Positions 59,559 to 64,000 of a stretch of DNA of 64,000 bases are shown here, piece by piece. The position numbers and the translations under genes were made by a program. The stretch's first letter is position 1, and every line of letters starts with the position of its first letter. The DNA comes from Calothrix sp. PCC 7507 (lineage in GTDB: Bacteria; Cyanobacteriota; Cyanobacteriia; Cyanobacteriales; Nostocaceae): positions 1,920,001 through 1,984,000 of the forward strand of contig NC_019682.1 of assembly GCF_000316575.1 (NCBI RefSeq). Direction: 5' to 3'. Under the pieces are notes generated by a model. That model made no database searches. It saw only the letters and a program-made list of their open reading frames with translations, and was not told the origin of the DNA.

Positions 59559-62417
59559 TTACGAACTTGTACTGAGCGAAGTCGAAGTATTACCAATTAA
59601 CACCGCAGGTTCTGGCGTAGTTAAACCAGTTTTCAAAGCTAGTTCGTCCGCTACAAAGTCGGGAACGCCTGCTTCTTTACCCTTTGCTAAACAACAATCC
59701 CGCACTGCTAACAAAAAACCTTTAATTAATTCCACATCTGGTATAGCGTTGGCTTGTGAGAGAAAATCTTGCCAAAATGCTGTATCTGCACCATAGGTAT
59801 CTATTAAATATAAACCAGCGAGATATTCTGCTAATGGATCTAATGCCAAGCGGACTTTATCTTGCGCTGCGCCGATAGTTTGAATAAGACGCAGGCGTTT
59901 TTCTAAAAATTGTAAACGTTCTGGTGCTGTATCGCTGTCATCAAGTGCAACTAAAATATCTTCTAGTTTGGCAGATGTGGGGCGAAAAGTTGTTTTTAAA
60001 CATTGCCAAGCAATTACCTTAGCATCGCTTTGGACAGTGCGATTATTTGGTTCAGTTGCTAATCTATCGCGGTTAAGTTCGTTGAGATATGCCAGCATTA
60101 AATCAGGGATATTTTCGGGTAAATCAATTGCTGTTCCTTCTTTTGTGGCAATCATTTGTTCGGCGTAGAGTTTCGCCAGCAACACTGTAATATTGCGTTG
60201 TCCTACCATCAAAGAAAGACGGCGACAAGCATCAAAATATTCCACATCAGTAAACAAATCACGTTTGCGGCGTTGGGTTAAATAAGCTTCCATGAAAGAT
60301 GAGAGTTTATCGCCAGCAACGCGCAGGGGTTGAATTGTGGTTTTTGGCACTTCGTCTAGTTTTTCTTCTAAGCGAGAAGTGACAATTAAAGCGTTTACCG
60401 GGAAATCTGTTTCTGCTGGATGAATTTTGTTGCGTGTCGCTTCACTCATTTCCGAAAAGTGATCTACTATGACTAAAATCCGGCGTTGACGGAGTAAATT
60501 AGTTAATAAGTCATTATCAATTGCTTGGGCTTCGCTAATTAGTGCTTGCAGTTGTCCGCCGATAGTTTCTTTTAAGGGATGATCTAATTCTTGTTCGATT
60601 AATACTGGTAGCATCCGGTGTTTAGATAGGCGTTGCGTTTCATCGTCACTCATTGCCCATTGCGCCAAAGTACAAGCCAGACTAGTTTTACCTGCACCAC
60701 CTTCACCCCATATTAATAAGGTTGCTCGTTTTTGGTTAAATATTGGTTGTAAATCTGTGCCTGTGAGTTGTGCGAGATTATTATTATCTAAAACTACGGG
60801 AATGGGGACGTAAATAGAACGTTCAGTGACAGTTTTCTTTTTGTTAAATCCTTGTTTGGCAGAGTTGAGGCGTTTTTCTACCCAAGCATCAAGAACTCTG
60901 GGGTGATAGTTAAAGAATTCGATAAATAATAATGTGCGGATAGGGAAAGTTAAACCGCCAAGGGCATCGGGTAATTTAAAACTAGCTAAGGGTTTAAGGG
61001 CGTTATTAACGTGTAATATCCACAAAGGACGCACCCGCAACAGGATGAGCCAGAGGGAGGGGAAGAAGATAATGTAAATTAATCCCCCTGTTACCCAAGG
61101 ATGTTTTGTCATCCATTCTAGAGTTCTGTCGAGGAGGCGGGATTGTCTTTTGGTTTTTAAGGCATCAAGCGATCGAGTGACGGAGGCGATGCTGATGTCT
61201 AATTTTTTATCTTTTCTATCCTTTAACGCTTTGAGTGCTTTTTCTAAGTCTGCTATGGCTTTGTCTAACTCTGCAAAAGGCATAATACCTGCTTTGTCTT
61301 GAAAGCTTTCACCTATCTTCCCCAGGGCACCAGCAGCAGAGGAGCGAACATCTTTATCTTTGTCGGACTGCAAAGCCATAATCAAAGCGGGAATCGCCGC
61401 CTTTGCTTCCCCTCCCATACTCATCAGGGCACCAGCAGTATTAGAGCGAACATTTTCATCTTTGTCAGACTGCAAAGCCGTCATCAAAGCGGGAATCGCC
61501 GCCTTTGCTTCCCCTCCCATACTCATCAGGGCATAAGTAGCAAAGGAGCGAACAGTTGCATTTTTGTCGGACTGCAAAGCTGTAATCAAAGCGGGAATCG
61601 CCGCCTTTGCTTCCCCTCCCATGTTCCCCAGAGCACCAGCAGCAAAGGAGCGAACATCTTTATCTTTGTCAGACTGCAAAGCCGTAATCAAAGCAGGAAT
61701 CGCTGCCTTTGCTTCCCCTCTCATACTCATCAGGGCACCAGCAGCATTAGAGCGAACATCTTTATCTTTGTCAGACTGCAAAGCCGTCATCAAAGCGGGA
61801 ATCGCCGCCTTTGCTTCCCCTCCCATACTCATCAGGGCACCAGCAGCATTAGAGCGAACATCTTTATCTTTGTCAGACTGCAAAGCCGTCATCAAAGCGG
61901 GAATCGCCGCCTTTGCTTCCCCTCCCATACTCATCAGGGCACCAGCAGCATTAGAGCGAACATCTTTATCTTTGTCAGACTGCAAAGCCGTCATCAAAGC
62001 GGGAATTGCCGCCTTTGTTTCCCCTCTCATGCTCCCCAGAGCACTAGCAGCAGAGTAGCGAACAGTTGCATCTTTGTCGGACTGCAAAGCCGTTATCAAA
62101 GCGGGAATCGCCGCCTTTGCTTCCCCTCCCATCCTCCCCAGAGCACCAGCAGCAAAGTAGCGAACAGTTGCATCTTTGTCTTTTAACTTTTGAATATAAG
62201 TAGAAATATCTGCATCTCTACTAGTTTGCGCCCATCCCTCACCCATTGGCACTAAAGACAACCATAGGCAAGATAAAGAAACTGCACCTACAGCTAATAA
62301 TCTCTTAACTGTTCTCTTGCCCGGTTTTTTTAAGGCTTTAGTGCCGACTACAGTGCCAAGTGCGTAGACGGGAAGCGGCTTGTCGTCAGACATGGCGGCA
62401 GTAGTTGAAGGTTCCAT
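59559..62417 (-). CDS. Membrane-spanning HEAT-repeat protein with C-terminal P-loop (NACHT-like) NTPase
   Basis: The 952-residue protein has a basic N-terminus and a hydrophobic segment ending in a possible signal cleavage site (AVGAVSLSCLWLSLVPMGEG, then WAQ; residues ~42-65). Nine ~34-residue HEAT units (about 75-372) follow, nearly identical (DVRSNAAGALMSMGGEAKAA). A charged coiled-coil comes next, then a second membrane span (HPWVTGGLIYIIFFPSLWLI, ~439-462), and a P-loop NTPase with Walker A WGEGGAGKTSLACTL (~570), ILVIVDHFSE (~654) and NALIVTSRLEE. The HEAT array would face the periplasm or lumen and the NTPase the cytoplasm. The C-terminal residues GNTSTSLSTSS are encoded by a dispersed repeat. 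It looks like a transmembrane STAND-type sensor. Target and output are unknown. Confidence 0.88.
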   Translation of the reverse strand: MEPSTTAAMSDDKPLPVYALGTVVGTKALKKPGKRTVKRLLAVGAVSLSCLWLSLVPMGEGWAQTSRDADISTYIQKLKDKDATVRYFAAGALGRMGGEAKAAIPALITALQSDKDATVRYSAASALGSMRGETKAAIPALMTALQSDKDKDVRSNAAGALMSMGGEAKAAIPALMTALQSDKDKDVRSNAAGALMSMGGEAKAAIPALMTALQSDKDKDVRSNAAGALMSMRGEAKAAIPALITALQSDKDKDVRSFAAGALGNMGGEAKAAIPALITALQSDKNATVRSFATYALMSMGGEAKAAIPALMTALQSDKDENVRSNTAGALMSMGGEAKAAIPALIMALQSDKDKDVRSSAAGALGKIGESFQDKAGIMPFAELDKAIADLEKALKALKDRKDKKLDISIASVTRSLDALKTKRQSRLLDRTLEWMTKHPWVTGGLIYIIFFPSLWLILLRVRPLWILHVNNALKPLASFKLPDALGGLTFPIRTLLFIEFFNYHPRVLDAWVEKRLNSAKQGFNKKKTVTERSIYVPIPVVLDNNNLAQLTGTDLQPIFNQKRATLLIWGEGGAGKTSLACTLAQWAMSDDETQRLSKHRMLPVLIEQELDHPLKETIGGQLQALISEAQAIDNDLLTNLLRQRRILVIVDHFSEMSEATRNKIHPAETDFPVNALIVTSRLEEKLDEVPKTTIQPLRVAGDKLSSFMEAYLTQRRKRDLFTDVEYFDACRRLSLMVGQRNITVLLAKLYAEQMIATKEGTAIDLPENIPDLMLAYLNELNRDRLATEPNNRTVQSDAKVIAWQCLKTTFRPTSAKLEDILVALDDSDTAPERLQFLEKRLRLIQTIGAAQDKVRLALDPLAEYLAGLYLIDTYGADTAFWQDFLSQANAIPDVELIKGFLLAVRDCCLAKGKEAGVPDFVADELALKTGLTTPEPAVLIGNTSTSLSTSS
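61310..62195 (-). repeat. Intragenic 102-bp tandem repeat (nine HEAT units)
   Basis: Units of 102 bp repeat with very high identity: GCCGTCATCAAAGCGGGAAT and CATCTTTATCTTTGTCAGAC occur in four consecutive units on the plus strand. The outer units are more diverged. This indicates recent expansion or gene conversion. The shadow frames on the plus strand across the array are not genes. Confidence 0.9.
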
Positions 62418-62716
62418 GTGCTACTTTGTTTAGGTGCATCCTATTTACTTATTAACACACGGCTTTAGCCTGAAATTACGCAATTTAACTGAAATAATTT
62501 AGATTTTGACCATTAAAGGCGGTGCGTTACGGCTAATTTTGACTTTCTTAAACGCTCAAATTTTGACGTAGCCTTAACACACCCTACCATAGAGCCTCTT
62601 TAAGTAAAGTGCGATCGCCTCATTAGTTAAAGGCTTCATGTGCTACTTTAATTAACAATCAGCAAAAAATAGGCATCATATAGAATGCCTGTTTTAGTAA
62701 TGTAGTAAAAAAATCT
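62418..62716. other. Spacer between HEAT-NTPase and VapBC-like pair, with candidate operator
   Basis: AGGCAT (62671-62676) and ATGCCT (62685-62690) form an inverted repeat 26 bp before the antitoxin start, a possible operator. The rest is ordinary AT-rich sequence with one GCGATCGC site. Confidence 0.5.
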
Positions 62717-62980
62717 ATGAACATCCAGCTTGTTGAATCTTTAGCTAATGCAATCAAAGCTTTATCTATTGAAGAACGAGAATTATTAAACCAAAAATTA
62801 ATATCTCAATCTAATTGGCAAACCTTACGTCCAAAAGTTTTAGCTAATGCTCAAGCTATGCAGCAAAGGCGTAGTGGTCAATCTTTTGAACCGGATGTTG
62901 ACCAAATCATTCATCAAATGCGAGAAGAACGGGATCAACAATTGTTAGTAGATTTGTTTCCTCGCCAAGAACAATTATGA
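62717..62980 (+). CDS. Antitoxin of a PIN-type toxin-antitoxin pair
   Basis: The 87-residue protein reads MNIQLVESLANAIKALSIEE and RELLNQKLISQSNWQTLRPK, with a charged C-terminal tail. It is a type of small antitoxin often found before PIN-domain genes in cyanobacteria. Its stop codon overlaps the toxin start by four bases (ATGA), which supports translational coupling. Confidence 0.78.
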   Translation: MNIQLVESLANAIKALSIEERELLNQKLISQSNWQTLRPKVLANAQAMQQRRSGQSFEPDVDQIIHQMREERDQQLLVDLFPRQEQL

Positions 62981-63303
62981 CCGGACAATTTATTTGTGTG
63001 GATGCTAATTTTGTAGTTAAATTAATAACTAATACCCCAGAAACATCACCCTATCTGATATTGTGGGATAATTGGGAGCAAAACCAAACTCAGATTATTG
63101 CTCCAATTCTCTTGTGTTACGAAGTCACAAATGTATTTCATCGAATGCAACTGGCAAAACAATTGTTGCATAAGGAAGCTCAGGAATCTCTCGACAATGC
63201 TTTAAATTTATCTATTCAATTTTACGATGATCGGCAACTTCATCAACAAGCTTGGGAAATCGCCCAACAATTCAACCTCCCAGCTACTTATATTGTAGGC
63301 TGA
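62977..63303 (+). CDS. PIN-domain toxin (VapC-like), C-terminally shortened
   Basis: The protein begins with the PIN strand FICVDANFVVKLITN holding the first catalytic Asp. It then has APILLCYEVTNVFHRMQLAK with the conserved Glu. It ends abruptly at NLPATYIVG, just where family members continue through TYDAHYLALAE and a final acidic motif. About 25-30 residues and the last metal-binding Asp residues are missing, so ribonuclease activity is doubtful. The break falls next to repeat DNA. Confidence 0.8.
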   Translation: MTGQFICVDANFVVKLITNTPETSPYLILWDNWEQNQTQIIAPILLCYEVTNVFHRMQLAKQLLHKEAQESLDNALNLSIQFYDDRQLHQQAWEIAQQFNLPATYIVG

Positions 63304-63396
63304 GTTGACGTAAGAAAATCCAACATCCTCGAAGTTGCTGGGTTTTGCGTCGTTAGGGTCATCAACGTTAACGTAATCATAAAAGTTGTTGTCGTT

Positions 63397-63550
63397 ACCA
63401 CACAAGTTGCTGTCGTTACGACACTAAGTTTTGTCGTTACCACACAAGTTGCTGTCGTTACGACACTAAGTTTTGTCGTTACCACACAAGTTGTTGTCGC
63501 TACGACACTAAGTTTTGTCGTTAGCACACAGGTTGCTGTCGCTACGACAC
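63397..63550. repeat. 42-bp tandem array, 3.7 copies
   Basis: Units start at 63397, 63439, 63481 and 63523 and read ACCACACAAGTTGCTGTCGT followed by TACGACACTAAGTTTTGTCG. Each contains the TGTCGTTACGACA palindrome. The period is a multiple of three, so a Thr/Val-rich frame stays open on the minus strand. No spacers exist, so it is not a CRISPR array. Confidence 0.9.
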
Positions 63551-63740
63551 AATTAAAAGGCTTATATCTCTAACTTTTTAGAGAAGTCAAAAATCTCTTA
63601 GGTAAAAATAATTTCTTTGTCTTTAAGGAAAAACACTAATATTAGTCCCAAAAATTTTCATAAAAAATACAACATTTTGCGTATTTTGCTGAAGCGGAAT
63701 ACAGTTTGATTAAGACAAACTAGCTCTGGAAGTATTTATC

Positions 63741-63745
63741 AGGAG
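63741..63745 (+). promoter_or_regulatory. Ribosome binding site AGGAG of the 63753 gene
   Basis: AGGAG lies 7 nt before the ATG at 63753 and supports that start. Confidence 0.7.
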
Positions 63746-63752
63746 TATAGCT

Positions 63753-64000
63753 ATGTCTCGTAAAAGACGCACATCTCGCGTTTTAGAAAAAGCTGAGTTA
63801 AGAACCTCTGGACTCAAAGCAATTGATCCAACTATGGATTTTGGTGATAGCCGCAATTTACAAAATATGGCACAACTAATTCAGCAATATCGTACTAAAA
63901 TTGATACTTATAATACTGCTTTAGCTGTGATTGACTCTTCCAAAACTGAGATGAAAGAGTTGGAAAAAAAATTAAGCGACCTCTCAGAAAAAATGCTGAT
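63753..64000 (+). CDS. Small basic coiled-coil protein, N-terminal part (window edge)
   Basis: The frame runs off the window after 82 residues. It begins MSRKRRTSRVLEKAELRTSG, then LKAIDPTMDFGD, and enters a charged helical region (KTEMKELEKKLSDLSEKML). It is a paralogue of the 120-residue protein at 19255, with a similar order of motifs and spacing. Function is unknown. It is preceded by the 42-bp tandem array. Confidence 0.78.
   Translation, partial: MSRKRRTSRVLEKAELRTSGLKAIDPTMDFGDSRNLQNMAQLIQQYRTKIDTYNTALAVIDSSKTEMKELEKKLSDLSEKML

Larger units (their letters stand above)
63304..63752. other. Spacer with a 42-bp tandem array
   Basis: The truncation point of the toxin is followed by ~90 bp of unassigned sequence and the array at 63397-63550. 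About 200 bp of AT-rich sequence then probably holds the promoter of the small coiled-coil gene. Confidence 0.6.

Noticed and set aside
61299-62186. Long plus-strand open frame across the HEAT array
   Set aside because: It is the antisense shadow of a tandem repeat whose unit (102 bp) is divisible by three. The minus-strand frame has clear HEAT motifs and joins signal, membrane span and NTPase.
63397-63550. Possible CRISPR array
   Set aside because: The units abut directly at a 42-bp period with no variable spacers, and no cas gene is in the window.

Overview
The window comes from a cyanobacterium, most likely a filamentous Nostoc/Anabaena-type member of the Nostocales. The octamer GCGATCGC (HIP1) occurs throughout. 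Several encoded proteins are typical of cyanobacteria (CRR6-like NDH-1 factor, DUF760, DUF3685/Ycf55-like regulator, a FurC/PerR-type Fur protein, phytol-kinase-like protein, carboxyl-terminal processing protease). The spacers are packed with the short direct and palindromic repeats usual in Nostoc genomes. I saw no rRNA, no convincing tRNA, no CRISPR array and no prophage.

Layout. 1-7.6 kb: a truncated membrane-associated protein, a rhodanese with a small membrane protein, a LuxR-type regulator, ilvD and an IS110-family transposase split over two frames, ending in a repeat-rich spacer. 7.6-18.4 kb: a two-gene accessory unit. A 1270-residue fusion (DUF4915, GNAT, seven TPRs, O-GlcNAc-transferase-type domain) is followed by a 2311-residue secreted-type repeat protein (FG-GAP repeats, ten VCBS repeats, RTX nonapeptides). 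Arrays of one related minisatellite family flank this pair on both sides. 18.4-33 kb: a small coiled-coil protein with a paralogue at the far end of the window, a two-component system, a phosphoribosyltransferase, a GPH-type transporter, a Uma2 protein, ClpB, a PsiE-family protein, a TPR lipoprotein-like protein and an EF-G paralogue. 33-38 kb: small accessory genes: an RHH antitoxin with a stub of its PIN toxin, an SPFH protein, a ParDE module and a DUF4058 protein. 37.5-47.7 kb: mostly housekeeping: C-terminal processing protease, ispG, isochorismatase-like hydrolase, LysM/M23 protein, HtrA-type protease, DUF760, ScpB, ispD and a GT9 glycosyltransferase. 47.7-52.4 kb: gene-poor, with one orphan gene, the CRR6-like gene and furC. 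52.4-64 kb: two large P-loop signalling NTPases of different design (NACHT plus pentapeptide repeats; HEAT repeats plus membrane span plus NTPase), a DUF3685 regulator, a phytol-kinase-like gene, a VapBC module with a shortened toxin and the second small coiled-coil paralogue.

Two themes stand out. First, the glycosyltransferase fusion next to the giant Ser/Thr-rich adhesin looks like a dedicated modification-secretion pair, and I rank it as the most interesting candidate system; the membrane-anchored HEAT-NTPase is second. Second, dispersed repeats are not confined to spacers. They have entered coding frames in the fusion linker at 8854-8940, the response-regulator linker near 21800, the N-terminus of the TPR protein near 30570 and the DUF3685 protein near 56335, and they form the ends of several other proteins. 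A small TIR-bearing element (four copies) and an identical 97-bp element (two copies) are further mobile repeats.
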